A stretch of 64,000 bases of DNA from Desulfovibrio sp. (GCA_016208105.1 JACQYS010000023.1:1-64000); one strand, 5' to 3'; counted from the first letter of the stretch, positions 26,921 through 35,650 are shown. Translations and numbers: made by a program. The notes: a model not told the origin generated them from the sequence alone.

Positions 26921-28143
26921 ATGATGGGCAAGCATAGACGCATCGCAGGCCCATGCGATGGGGTTACCTGCTACGAACACGCAGATCGGAAATTCAACCG
27001 CAAACCAGATAAATACTACCTCATCCGCTACAGCGATTCCCAAGGAAAACGCCATGAGGAAGCCCTCGGATGGGCTTCCAAGGGTGGAATGACTCCAAGG
27101 CCATCAAGTGGATTAACGATATTCGCGAGAACATTCGCACAGGCAAAGGACCACAAAGCCTGCGTGCGATGCGTGAAGCCGTTGCAAAGGAAATGGCCGC
27201 TGAAGTTGCCGCTAAAGCAACATTGGACCGCTCGCTCTTCACCTTTTCCGAGGCGGCCAATGCGTACCTGACCTGGGCGCGCACCAACAAATCCAGTTGG
27301 GCAGCAGATGATACACGCCTTCGGCTGCACATCCTCCCCGCCCTGGGCCTTACCGCTCTCTCCAATGTCACTCCAAATGACATCGAGCGGATCAAGAATA
27401 CACTCATCAAAACCAAGGCGCCTGCCACTGTTCGCCAGTGCCTGGTGCTTATTCATCGCGTTTTCAGCTTCTGCCGTCAGAACCATGCAAAGGGCGGCCA
27501 CGGCCCGTACTACATGGGTGATATCCCTACGGCTGCAGTGCGAATTCCTCCGGTGCATAACGAGCGCGAGAGATTTCTCACCCGCAAAGAAGCGGACCAC
27601 CTGGTCGCAACGGCCAGGGTGATTAGCCACGATATGGCTGAAATAATCCTCTTGGCGCTCAACACCGGGCTTCGCCGCAATGAGATTCAATCCATGCGCT
27701 GGGAGCATGTGAATCTTGAGAACGGTTCCCTTTCTATACCAGGAGTGGACGGCAAGCGCTCGAAGGGGAAGGGCGTTGTTTACTTGAATGCCATCGCTCT
27801 CGATCTTTTGCGCCAAAGAAAGAAGACTCAAGGCTCTGCCACTGACGTTTTCCCAGGCCAAGATGGCTTAAAGGACATCAGCAAGATCTTCAGGCGCATT
27901 GCCGACGCTGCCAGATTGAATGAGGGCATTGAAGATTCCAGGAATAAGATCACATTCCATAGCTTGCGACACACGTTCGCGAGCTGGTTGGCGCAGAAGG
28001 GCACGCCTCTTCTTACCATCAAGGAGCTTTTGCGCCATCGCTCCATCGAAATGACGATGCGGTATGCCCATCTTATCCCTGACGCGAAGCGTGAGGCCGT
28101 TGAGCAGATTTGCTTCTCTGAAGAGCCGAAGCCAGAGGATTAG
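26921..28143 (+). pseudogene. Tyrosine recombinase (phage/island integrase), frameshifted
   Basis: Two reading frames together make one integrase. Frame A (26921 to about 27085) reads KYYLIRYSDSQGKRHEEALG, the N-terminal arm-binding part; frame B continues with GWNDSKAIKWINDIRENI to 28143. A loss of one G in an AAG-GG-TGG run near 27085 would explain the break (a -1 shift restores it). The core has SAM-like helices (about residues 60-160 of frame B) and a catalytic domain with TGLRRNEIQSMRW, HSLRHTFASWLAQKGT and the tyrosine in MTMRYAHL. The catalytic half is intact. A GGGGGTAA site precedes 26921. It lies beside a selC fragment, the usual arrangement for such integrases. Confidence 0.85.
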
Positions 28144-28145
28144 CG

Positions 28146-28600
28146 CAGCTCTTCTTTATACCGCGCGACTGGGTGATGCGTTCGCGAAGATAGATCAGCT
28201 TGTAGGACTGGGCCGGGATGCGCATGGGCCCCACGCCGTGGAAGGCTTAGAGCGCGTTGTCTCCTGGATGGTAGGGAAGGATTTGGTAGGCCACCATCTG
28301 GCCCCAGGGGGTGAACTCCACACCGCGCCGGGCCGTGTTCACGTTTTGCAGCTGTCCGTCCACATAGTCGTCCATCTGGTCCTCCTCGATGAGTTCAAAG
28401 CGCAGGGGCAGGACGGGGAAGTCACGGTCCCAGACTTCTTGGACCAGATACTCGGCGTCTTCGATAACGTGGCCTAATCCGAGCTTCTGCTGTGAATAAA
28501 CCGACTCCTCGCCGCTGATGTCGGCCTGGGGAGCTCAGACGTTCCACAGAGCCTCCACGGTGGCGTTGATCTTCGTGTCCGGGTTGCCATTGCGCAGGGT
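28146..28600 (-). pseudogene. Relic of a lambda-type phage portal protein
   Basis: The minus strand reads, with two in-frame stops, DAEYLVQEVWDRDFPVLP, LRFELIEEDQMDDYVDGQ, RRGVEFTPWGQMVAYQIL and MRIPAQSYKLIYLRER. This is the GVExDxxGRPVAYxxxxxHPGD / RIPA region of lambda gpB-like portal proteins. Both ends are missing and stops interrupt it (TGA near 28535, TAA near 28247). It is a remnant of the prophage or island that carried the adjacent integrase. Confidence 0.75.
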
Positions 28601-28617
28601 GAAGGCGGCCTGTCCAT

Positions 28618-29290
28618 AACGAAGTCGTAAGACCAGATGTGATTGGGCCATCATGGCCTCAACCGGACACATGAACCACCGTTGAGCTAAATCCGACTGT
28701 GCTTTGGCTGCTTCTGCGTAACCTTCAGCCCGTGCTGACGCCAGATGCGCTCTATGCGTTTGTGGTTCACCCAAGCCTTCCCGCTCAATCAAGGCCTGGA
28801 CACGGCGATACCCATAACGGCCGTGCTCGAGGCGAAGTGGATGATGGCTGCTTTCAGCGGCACTTCATCTCTGGCCTCGAGGGGACGTTACCGCTGATTC
28901 GCTCGGGGCTGTTCCAGTACCCGGCACACTCGCCGTTCCGGCATATCGAAGATCGAACGCACATGAGTCACGGATTTCCAGCGTCGGGAAGGGCACAGAA
29001 ATTTCCCCTTGCTCCTCCTGCAAAATGAGCTTGTCCAATGTCAGCTCTGCCACAGCCTTTTTTTGCCGGGCGTTCTCACGCTCCAGGGCTTTCAGCTTCT
29101 TGGTCTGGTCGACTTTGAGCCCACCTTACTCATTGCGCCAGCGGTAAAAAGACTGCTCGCAGACGCCCAGCGCCCGGCATGTCTCGGCCACAGTCTTACA
29201 TTGTGCCACTGAAACCTCGGCCTTACGCAGTTTAGCTATTATCGGCTTTGGGGCCTGTCCGTGCCTGCCCATAACCTGCCCTCCATGACT
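28618..29290 (-). mobile_element. Decayed IS3-family insertion sequence (orfA and part of orfB)
   Basis: On the minus strand orfA reads KLRKAEVSVAQCKTVAETCR, then ALGVCEQSFYRWRNE-stop-GGLKV, then ARQKKAVAELTLDKLILQEE. The stop replaces a usual Tyr codon. OrfB is recognisable in pieces: VRSIFDMPERRVCRVLEQPR, GRYGYRRVQALIEREG, RIERIWRQHGLKVTQKQPK and NHIWSYDFVMDR, separated by at least one stop and frameshifts. The catalytic DDE part of orfB is missing; the sequence passes directly into the portal relic, so this IS was itself broken by a deletion. Confidence 0.85.
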
Positions 29291-29581
29291 CAGGGACTAA
29301 CAAGGTCCCTGGCTCAGGTTTAGAGGGGCAGGCCCAGGAACAGAAGAGAAAATGGGGTCAAGTCGCAAGAGCCTCTCACGCCGCTAACAGGGGGTCAAGT
29401 TCCCTCGGGGACATCAAAGAAAAACAAGTGGCTACAGAATATTTTCTGTGAACATTTTTTTTCCCCACGCTATACCCCACATGCGTGATCGAAATTGGTG
29501 GTAGTCGGACGTAGTTTATTTATGTCTGAAGACAATTCTACTCTTATTCACGGAGTAGGATCAACTCTGTATCATCTGTTC
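29291..29581. other. Intergenic DNA between the IS relic and the microcompartment operon
   Basis: No gene is supported. Near 29352-29402 two GGGGTCAAGT motifs occur about 40 bp apart. The rest is AT-rich trailer of the operon ending at 29582; no clear terminator hairpin was found. Confidence 0.5.
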
Positions 29582-30004
29582 TTAAATGAACATCTTTCGT
29601 ATGGTGTCCAAGCCGACTCCTGTTCTTGTACTCACGTGGATTATATCTTCCGCTCCAGCGTTTCTTAAAAACCGCTCCGCCCGCTCCACGTTTGCGCTGG
29701 TTTCGTCCACTTTGGTGACTACGCCAACCACGGTCCGGTTGAACAGGGTGGCGAACTGCGGGGGGAAAAGACTGCTTGACCTGGTGGCATCCTGGATCAG
29801 GGCCAGAACGTCGCAATCAACCGCTGTGGTGATGAGAGCGCGATAGAAACGTCTGTTCTCCAGAAACTCCCCGGGGGTGTTGATGAACTGTCCCCGGAAT
29901 TCCACGGCTATATTCCTTTTCTTGGGGAACTCTTCACCCGAGAGAGCCCGGATGAGCGAGCATTTTCCGGCACCGGTTTCTCCTATGAGCATCATTATCT
30001 TCAT
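29582..30004 (-). CDS. EutP/PduV-like small GTPase of the microcompartment locus
   Basis: The 140-residue protein has the P-loop GTPase fold of EutP/PduV: MIGETGAGKCSLI at the N-terminus, DTPGE-like switch II as NTPGEFLENRRFYRAL, and the guanine-specificity loop TKVDE (usually TKxD). PduV has been linked to positioning of microcompartments. The P-loop Ser/Thr that coordinates Mg is Cys here (GKC), which may lower nucleotide turnover. It is the last gene of the operon, seven bases after the EutS/PduU-like shell gene. Confidence 0.85.
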   Translation of the reverse strand: MKIMMLIGETGAGKCSLIRALSGEEFPKKRNIAVEFRGQFINTPGEFLENRRFYRALITTAVDCDVLALIQDATRSSSLFPPQFATLFNRTVVGVVTKVDETSANVERAERFLRNAGAEDIIHVSTRTGVGLDTIRKMFI

Positions 30005-30011
30005 GGGCCGT

Positions 30012-30368
30012 CTAGGACCGCGTCATCTCTACGGACGCGTAGCCAAGCACCCCATCGAAATAGGCGAGCACTCCGCCAAGCGCGGCCTCCACGCTGGCCA
30101 CATCCCCCACCAGAACCAGCGAACCGCCGAACCGGTCCAGAAAGCCGATGTCCACGGACGCCGCCTTGGTGGCGATGTCTGCGGCGATGATAACACCCTC
30201 GCTCGGGGTGATGGTCAGGATGCCGATGGCGTCGCCCGCCTCATGGTCCAGGCCAAGCTTTATGTAGATGCTTTGCTGGGGGCTTGCGATCACATGGGCC
30301 AGGGTGACCTGCTTGCCAGGCACATACTCCTGGATAACTCTCTGCTTTGGTTCGTTCGCTATCTTCAC
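30012..30368 (-). CDS. EutS/PduU-like circularly permuted BMC shell protein
   Basis: Starting at the GTG at 30368 the product is 118 residues, the size of PduU. It reads [19 protein letters not shown], the beta-barrel cap segment of PduU/EutS, then [22 protein letters not shown] and [22 protein letters not shown], the permuted BMC fold. I moved the start from the upstream ATG (30452) to GTG because AGGGAGG lies six bases before it and the extra 28 residues overlap the previous gene. Hexamers of this class cap their pore with a small beta barrel. It sits between the PduT-type shell gene and the GTPase. Confidence 0.9.
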   Translation of the reverse strand: MKIANEPKQRVIQEYVPGKQVTLAHVIASPQQSIYIKLGLDHEAGDAIGILTITPSEGVIIAADIATKAASVDIGFLDRFGGSLVLVGDVASVEAALGGVLAYFDGVLGYASVEMTRS

Positions 30369-30423
30369 AATAACCTCCCTGTCGCCCTTGCTCAGCAAAA
30401 GCTTGTATCCCCGGGCAGCCGTT

Positions 30424-30975
30424 TCACAGTATCTGCGCCTTGAGCCCTTCACTGGGAGAGGGAATCACCACATGGCTGAGCACTGGCCCCGCGTCGCCAA
30501 CCCCGTCCACTCCGGCGCGCACAGAGGCGTTTACGGACCCCACGTCGCCGGTCATCACGACAAAAGCCTTGCCGGCAAGCCCGGCAGCGAAGCGGATCTC
30601 GAGAAGGTCCACCTGGGCGGTCTTTGCCGCGGCATCGGCCGCCAGGATGCAGGACGCGGTGGTGCACGTTTCAATGATGCCCAGGGCGCCGATCGTGGCT
30701 CGTAAGGACGTTCCGCTAAGGGCGGGGATGACGTCCGCATGAACGCTGGGGAGCAGAAACCAGTCGACGATCAATTCGCCGCCGATCTCCCGGCCAGTTT
30801 CCACGGAGCTTTTCACAGCTCCCGTGTCTCCGGCCACAATCACAAGATAGCGCCCCGGACAGGTGGGCCGGGCAAGCACAAGTTCCACTTCAGCGGCTTT
30901 CACCATCTCATCCGCAGTGTGCATGCCCATGGCGATGCTGTTTAGTTCAACACAACCGATAGTGCGTAAATTCAT
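30424..30975 (-). CDS. Tandem-domain BMC shell protein with pore cysteine (PduT-like)
   Basis: The 183-residue protein has two BMC domains (residues 1-92 and 93-183) and should form a pseudohexameric trimer. The pattern [21 protein letters not shown]...PTCPGRYLV closely follows PduT, whose cysteine at this place (Cys39 here) holds a [4Fe-4S] cluster in the pore. The second domain reads [20 protein letters not shown]. The next gene upstream in the operon encodes a PduS-like electron carrier, the natural partner for moving electrons across the shell. Cluster binding is inference from the cysteine and context. Confidence 0.9.
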   Translation of the reverse strand: MNLRTIGCVELNSIAMGMHTADEMVKAAEVELVLARPTCPGRYLVIVAGDTGAVKSSVETGREIGGELIVDWFLLPSVHADVIPALSGTSLRATIGALGIIETCTTASCILAADAAAKTAQVDLLEIRFAAGLAGKAFVVMTGDVGSVNASVRAGVDGVGDAGPVLSHVVIPSPSEGLKAQIL

Positions 30976-30989
30976 TGCGTTCGTCCCTT

Positions 30990-32318
30990 TTAGTGCGCTC
31001 TGATTGTGACCATGCCGTCCGCGGTGGCTTCCACCACGCCGCTGATGCTCGCGTGAACCCTTGCTCCAAGAGCCTTTTCAGGAATTTCCCCGATCAGATC
31101 GCCCTTCGTTACCCTGGCGCCGCAGGACACAACGCACGCGGCAGGCGCACCGATGTGCTGCTTGAGCGGAATTACCACATTGGATGGTGTGAACTCGCAG
31201 GCGTGATCGAAATGGGTGTCGTATTGCGCCACGTTCAGCCGCTGCATCAGGCGTTTGGTGGGGATCGAGCGGCTCTCCCGGAAGGGGTGGCCCACAAGCT
31301 CCCTTGTGGAGGATTCCCAGCGAACACCCTTCTGCATCAGGGCCTTCTTGATCTGGGCGTTGACCTCCCTGGGGGAGACCATCATGGGGCAGGCGAATTT
31401 CTCGCAGATGCCGCATTCGGAGCAGAGCAGGGCCTCTTTGGCTTGAGGACTGGAGTATTCCTGGGTGTCCAAAATCCGCATCAGCTTATGGGGATGGAGG
31501 CTATGGCCGAGAAGATTCCTAGGGCAAAGATCCGTGCATTGTGAGCACTGGCAGCAGATTGTGTTGGTAATGCGCCGCACCCGGGCTGGGTCCATTATCT
31601 TCCTTGCCACCACGGTATGATCCGGCGGCAAAACGATCAGGCCGCTGGTTGTCTTGGTCACGGGCTGGAGCATGTCCGGCAGCACCCGGCCCATCATGGG
31701 GCCTCCGTCCACCACCTTGAAGTCGGAAATGGTGGGGCCGCCAGCAAAGGCGATCACATCGCAGACTTGGGTCCCCACGGGAACCTTCACGACCATGCGC
31801 TTCTTCACCTCGCCCGTAACCGTTACATAGCGGTGGGTGGTGGGCGTATCCTCCAGGGCCAGGGCCACGTTGTAGAGCGACTCCACGTTGCTCACCACCG
31901 CCCCCACCTGGAGGGGGATACCGCCTTCTGGAACCGTTCTGCCAAGAACCTCCCGGACGAGGACCTGTTCGTCACCGGCAGGATAAAAGTCCTTAAGTTC
32001 AAAGAGTTCCAGCCGTCCCGTGCCATCTCGTGCAACTGCTTCCCGGACGGATGCCATGGCTTTGGAGTGCTTCCCCTTCAGGCAGATGATCCCTTTCCCG
32101 GCTCCAGTGCAGTCAAGAACCGCTTCCAGGCCGCGAACCATCGTCTGTATGTGCGTTTCCAGGATATAAGGGTCACTCATGAGCAGAGGTTCGCAGGAGG
32201 CGCCATTCACAAGAACCGTATCCACCGTTGCGGCAACCTTCACATGGGTTGGAAAGCCGGCGCCACCGGCACCTACCACTCCGGCGTTTCGAATCTTTTC
32301 AACAATCCGCTCTCTCAT
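30990..32318 (-). CDS. PduS/RnfC-like NADH-linked electron transfer flavoprotein, two [4Fe-4S] motifs
   Basis: The 442-residue protein has an N-terminal Complex-I-51K/RnfC-like domain (GVVGAGGAGFPTHVK; VNGASCEPLLMSDPYIL), an SLBB-like segment (GEVKKRMVVKVPVGTQV), and two ferredoxin motifs at about residues 252-310 (CCQCSQCTDLCP and CSECGICEKFACP). A C-terminal barrel-like region carries VVIPLKQHIGAPA and GVVEATADGMVTI. PduS reduces cobalamin in B12-dependent compartments; glycyl-radical compartments do not use B12, so here it more likely reoxidises NADH or feeds electrons to the activase. It precedes the PduT-like shell gene by 14 bp. Confidence 0.88.
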   Translation of the reverse strand: MRERIVEKIRNAGVVGAGGAGFPTHVKVAATVDTVLVNGASCEPLLMSDPYILETHIQTMVRGLEAVLDCTGAGKGIICLKGKHSKAMASVREAVARDGTGRLELFELKDFYPAGDEQVLVREVLGRTVPEGGIPLQVGAVVSNVESLYNVALALEDTPTTHRYVTVTGEVKKRMVVKVPVGTQVCDVIAFAGGPTISDFKVVDGGPMMGRVLPDMLQPVTKTTSGLIVLPPDHTVVARKIMDPARVRRITNTICCQCSQCTDLCPRNLLGHSLHPHKLMRILDTQEYSSPQAKEALLCSECGICEKFACPMMVSPREVNAQIKKALMQKGVRWESSTRELVGHPFRESRSIPTKRLMQRLNVAQYDTHFDHACEFTPSNVVIPLKQHIGAPAACVVSCGARVTKGDLIGEIPEKALGARVHASISGVVEATADGMVTIRAH

Positions 32319-32401
32319 AGCTTTTCCTTGCTGCCCGGGTGAACGAACAGTCGCCTTTTCAAGTCACAGCCAACCAATTGGGAGACATCGGGATGATGCC
32401 C

Positions 32402-33511
32402 TTACCAGGCCTGCTCCAGAAGCCTCTTTACGTCCTCGTGGGATGGTCTTCTTGGATTGCCCCCAGTGCAGATGTCCTCCAGAACGTTTTTGGCCATCAC
32501 ATCCAGGTGCTCCCGGAAGACGGCTTCATCGATGTTCAAGGCGCGTATGTGGTTGGGGATGCCCATGGAATCGTTCATCTCCCGTATCGCCTGAATGAGG
32601 TTCGTGGTCCCCTCTTCCACCGTGGCGGCGGGAATGCCCGCGATCTCGGCAATCTCCCGATACTTCACGCCCACGTGAAAGCTGTTGAACCGGACCACGT
32701 AGGGAAGGATCACCGCATTGGCCAGACCGTGAGGGATATGAAACAGGCCCCCCAGGCTGTGGGCAATGCTGTGGGTGAGCCCCAAGCCGCTGTTGTTGAA
32801 GGCCATGCCCGCCATGCAGGACGCCAGGAGCATCATTTCCCGGGCCTCCATGTCGTCCCCGCATTGGAAGGCCCTGAAAAGATAACGGAACACATAGCGG
32901 ATGGCATATTCCGCGTAGATGGTCGTAAACGCGTTGGCCTGCAGAGAGGTATAGGCCTCGATGGCATGGGTCAGTACGTCCATCCCGGTCGCAGCCGTCC
33001 CGGGAGGAGGGACCGTCCGCGTGAAGCGCGCATCCAGAATGGCCATGTCCGGAATCAAGAGCTCGTCATTGAGGGGGATTTTCACCTCATTGGCCTTGTC
33101 CGTGATCACGGAGAACGATGTCACCTCGGAACCGGTGCCGCTGGTGGTGGGAATGGCCACCAGCAGCGGCTTTGCCGTCTTGTTGCCCGCTTTGTGGGCA
33201 AAGAACATGATGGCCTTGGCCGCATCGATGACCGAGCCTCCCCCAAGGGCGATCACCAGGTCGGTCTGGTCCCTAAGATAATGGAGCGTCCCCTTGGTGA
33301 CCGTTTCCAGGGAAGGGTCCGGCCCCACATCATCAAACGTGCTGTGTCCGATCCCGGACCTGTCCAGATGGCTCTGGATGCGGTCCGTAAAACCGGCCTT
33401 CACCATGACGGGGTCCGTTACGATGAAGGCCCGCTTGGCCGGCAGTTGCTCAAGGCTCTCAAGAGCGCCCGGGCCATAGCAGATCTTTGTTTTGCCAAAA
33501 AACTGAGTCAC
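32402..33511 (-). CDS. cutO: Iron-containing alcohol dehydrogenase of the choline compartment
   Basis: The 369-residue group III alcohol dehydrogenase should reduce acetaldehyde to ethanol and regenerate NAD+ inside the compartment. Coenzyme loop GGGSVIDAAKA, the PTTSGTGSEVT motif, and metal ligands in DVLTHAIEAY, THSIAHSLGGLFHIPHG are all present. It lies between two shell genes in the operon. The symbol follows the naming for the Desulfovibrio cut cluster as I recall it. Confidence 0.9.
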   Translation of the reverse strand: MTQFFGKTKICYGPGALESLEQLPAKRAFIVTDPVMVKAGFTDRIQSHLDRSGIGHSTFDDVGPDPSLETVTKGTLHYLRDQTDLVIALGGGSVIDAAKAIMFFAHKAGNKTAKPLLVAIPTTSGTGSEVTSFSVITDKANEVKIPLNDELLIPDMAILDARFTRTVPPPGTAATGMDVLTHAIEAYTSLQANAFTTIYAEYAIRYVFRYLFRAFQCGDDMEAREMMLLASCMAGMAFNNSGLGLTHSIAHSLGGLFHIPHGLANAVILPYVVRFNSFHVGVKYREIAEIAGIPAATVEEGTTNLIQAIREMNDSMGIPNHIRALNIDEAVFREHLDVMAKNVLEDICTGGNPRRPSHEDVKRLLEQAW

Positions 33512-33577
33512 CCCTCGATTCCTCCAAAAGGTGTCCGGCCCGAAAGTGGATCCGAGCCGAGAGTGAAAGGCCTCCCG

Positions 33578-33853
33578 CTAGGCGGGACGTTTTGGAAGAA
33601 TCTTCTCCACGTCGCTGTGAGGGCGGGGAATCACATGCACGCTCACCAGTTCGCCAACACGCCCGGCGGCAGCGGCGCCAGCGTCCGTGGCGGCCTTCAC
33701 CGCGCCCACATCTCCCCGCACAAGCACGGTCACGAGCCCGCTGCCAACCTGCTCGCGGCCGACAAGCACCACATTGGCGGCTTTGACCATGGCATCCGCG
33801 GCTTCAACGGCTCCAACAAGACCTTTGGTTTCGACCATTCCCAACGCGTTCAT
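33578..33853 (-). CDS. BMC-H hexameric shell protein
   Basis: The 91-residue protein is a single BMC domain: [49 protein letters not shown], and the C-terminal [15 protein letters not shown]. It is a PduA/EutM-type hexamer that tiles the facets. It is nearly identical in pattern to the shell protein at 37314, and the two probably arose by duplication. The pore loop region reads RGDVGAV. Confidence 0.95.
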   Translation of the reverse strand: MNALGMVETKGLVGAVEAADAMVKAANVVLVGREQVGSGLVTVLVRGDVGAVKAATDAGAAAAGRVGELVSVHVIPRPHSDVEKILPKRPA

Positions 33854-33879
33854 ATGGTTCTCCTTCTTTATTTCTCTGC

Positions 33880-34203
33880 TCAGATGTTTTCTTTGATGGT
33901 TTTGACCACCTGACAGCTCAAGACCTTCAACTGCTCAGGATTTTTGATCCCGTATTGCGTGTTCAGTATTGCGGATACGGCCAGGACGAGCTTCTCCAGG
34001 CCCGGAGACGCTGCCTCAGCCATGGGCGTAGGCGCGCATTCCGCTCTTTCCGGTGCGGGCCCGTAGACGATGGGGACCCCTCTCTTTGACAATTCGTCTT
34101 TGGCGCCGGGCGTCAGGATGATCGTCCCGTCGGCGTATACCTTGCCGGTCGCCTGGCAGATTGCTTCATCCAGGTTGTCTGTCCCAACGAGTTTCTTTCC
34201 CAT
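33880..34203 (-). CDS. Small microcompartment-locus protein of unknown function
   Basis: The 107-residue protein has an N-terminal segment [20 protein letters not shown] and [18 protein letters not shown], which resembles the short N-terminal module seen in some Eut/Pdu proteins (a weak similarity to EutT/EutQ-like N-termini). A linker of about 20 residues follows, and then a C-terminal helix pair ([20 protein letters not shown]...[14 protein letters not shown]). That tail could be an encapsulation peptide or docking helix. It is packed one base after the BMC-T gene and 27 bp before the next shell gene. I cannot assign a function. Confidence 0.75.
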   Translation of the reverse strand: MGKKLVGTDNLDEAICQATGKVYADGTIILTPGAKDELSKRGVPIVYGPAPERAECAPTPMAEAASPGLEKLVLAVSAILNTQYGIKNPEQLKVLSCQVVKTIKENI

Positions 34204-34755
34204 TTATAACCTCGCAACGCTTGTTAAAGCCTGAACCACAGAGGCGCTGGGCCTAGGTATCACCACCGCCTCGACAAGGTCCTTGCCCAATGCCGATTTG
34301 GCGGCCTCGGCAGCTTCCTCAACGGAAGCCACGTCCCCGCTGATGACGAAATAGGATTTGCCGTTGATGCCCTGGCCCATGACAAGGCGCAGCAGGCTTA
34401 CGACGGAGCGTTTCACGGCACTGTCCGCCGCCGCCACCCCGGAAGAGACCGTGCGGCACTCGATGATGCCCAGCGCATCACCCTCTTTGGCCATGGAGCT
34501 CTTTTTCAGAACGTCGATCACCTGGGAGGACACGTTGGAAATGACGAAGCTTCCAGCCAGAACGCGCCCTGATTCACGGGCCACTCGAACCGAGGTTTCC
34601 ACAGCCTCGCGGTCACCGGCCACATGGATCATGTATCTGCCGGAACAGATGGTCGTGGCGCGGACAAGCTCCACGGAAGCCACCTTCACCATGGCGTCCG
34701 CCAGCTCCCCGCCGGCGGCAATGCTTTTGCTTTCCACGATGCCCAGCGTGTCCAT
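34204..34755 (-). CDS. Second tandem-domain BMC shell protein with pore cysteine (PduT-like)
   Basis: The 183-residue protein contains two BMC domains. Domain 1 reads LGIVESKSIAAGGELADAMVKVASVELV followed by TTICSGRYM, placing Cys37 where PduT has its cluster cysteine. Domain 2 reads ALGIIECRTVSSGVAAADSA. It begins three bases after the end of the pentamer gene. Having two PduT-type trimers in one locus is notable because each could carry a redox cluster. Confidence 0.9.
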   Translation of the reverse strand: MDTLGIVESKSIAAGGELADAMVKVASVELVRATTICSGRYMIHVAGDREAVETSVRVARESGRVLAGSFVISNVSSQVIDVLKKSSMAKEGDALGIIECRTVSSGVAAADSAVKRSVVSLLRLVMGQGINGKSYFVISGDVASVEEAAEAAKSALGKDLVEAVVIPRPSASVVQALTSVARL

Positions 34756-34758
34756 GCG

Positions 34759-35034
34759 TTAGCCCTCCGGCCTCACTTCCACTTCATCGATGATGGCGAT
34801 GATGGCCGCATCCATGGGGGTGTCGGTGTTTCTAAGAGCCTTGCGCGCGGAACTGCCCGTGACCACAAGCACACGCTCGTCAATGCCGGCGCCCACGCAG
34901 TCCGCAGCGACAAAGCTCTCATGCTCGCCGCCGCCAGCAAGGTCCATGCGCTTGACGATCATCAGCTTCAAGCCGCTTAAGGTTTCTTCTTTGCGGGTAG
35001 CCCACACATTGCCGATAACTTTTCCAATAATCAT
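34759..35034 (-). CDS. BMC-P pentameric vertex protein (EutN/CcmL type)
   Basis: Starting at the ATG at 35034 the protein is 91 residues: MIIGKVIGNVWATRKEETL, LVVTGSSARKALRNTDTPMDAAIIAIIDEVEV. These are the hallmarks of EutN/CcmL pentamers, which close the vertices of the shell. An ATG ten codons upstream exists but would overlap the preceding gene and adds residues not seen in the family. It is the only pentamer gene in the operon. Confidence 0.93.
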   Translation of the reverse strand: MIIGKVIGNVWATRKEETLSGLKLMIVKRMDLAGGGEHESFVAADCVGAGIDERVLVVTGSSARKALRNTDTPMDAAIIAIIDEVEVRPEG

Positions 35035-35047
35035 ATTCCCGTCGCCC

Positions 35048-35641
35048 TCATGAACGGTACACAATGTTTATGTTCATGCTTCTGGCCGCATCGGCCGCTA
35101 GGGGGGTCACCTTTGCCGTCACCGGAACCCAGAGAACAGTTGCTCCCGCCTCCCGTGCCTCTATGACGGTCTGCTCGGTCACAAGGTTTTCCCAATGCCT
35201 GACAGTAGCTGGAAGTTCCCGCCTGAACTGCTTCATTCCGTACGAGGCCAACGCTTTTTCATAGGACTCATACAGGCCGTACAAGGACGCTGGAGCTGTT
35301 TCGCGGTAGGTTTTGTACTCGAAGTCCAGAACGTGAACCTCGGTTCCTGTGAGGAGAAGCCGTAGCGCCTCGGTCAGGAAGGGCCCGATGGCCTTGCCGC
35401 AGGCCAGATCAGCCATCGCACTGCAGGAGAGGAGGGGGAGGATGTAACGCACAGAGGCACGTTTTTCAGCCTCTTCGCCCAGGAAGAGCACGTCAGTCTC
35501 TTCACCCAGGCATTCCCGGACCTTTGCGGCCAGAGCCTGGTCTCTTGTGCCCAGAACCATGACGCAGGCCTTGTCAGCCTCCTTGCGAATCTGTTTGAGA
35601 ACTTCCTTTGCAATGGCGCGAACCAGTTCCTGAACGTCCAC
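35048..35641 (-). CDS. Conserved microcompartment-locus protein, function unknown
   Basis: The 197-residue protein starts with an amphipathic helix, MDVQELVRAIAKEVLKQIRK, which fits an encapsulation peptide, followed by a Rossmann-like alternating pattern: CVMVLGTRDQALAAKVREC, VRYILPLLSCSAMADLACGKA, and a C-terminal ATVLWVPVTAKVTPLAADAARS. Similar proteins of about 200 residues occur in eut- and glycyl-radical-type loci and have no established role. The repeated beta-alpha pattern and the Cys residues may suggest cofactor binding. It lies between the EutJ-like and pentamer genes. Confidence 0.8.
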   Translation of the reverse strand: MDVQELVRAIAKEVLKQIRKEADKACVMVLGTRDQALAAKVRECLGEETDVLFLGEEAEKRASVRYILPLLSCSAMADLACGKAIGPFLTEALRLLLTGTEVHVLDFEYKTYRETAPASLYGLYESYEKALASYGMKQFRRELPATVRHWENLVTEQTVIEAREAGATVLWVPVTAKVTPLAADAARSMNINIVYRS

Positions 35642-35650
35642 GGGGTTCTC

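Noticed and set aside
29352-29402. REP-like GGGGTCAAGT pair
   Set aside because: Only two imperfect copies without clear secondary structure; too little to call an element.
32339-33913. A 524-codon plus-strand frame across the alcohol dehydrogenase and a shell gene
   Set aside because: Shadow of genes with clear family motifs on the other strand.
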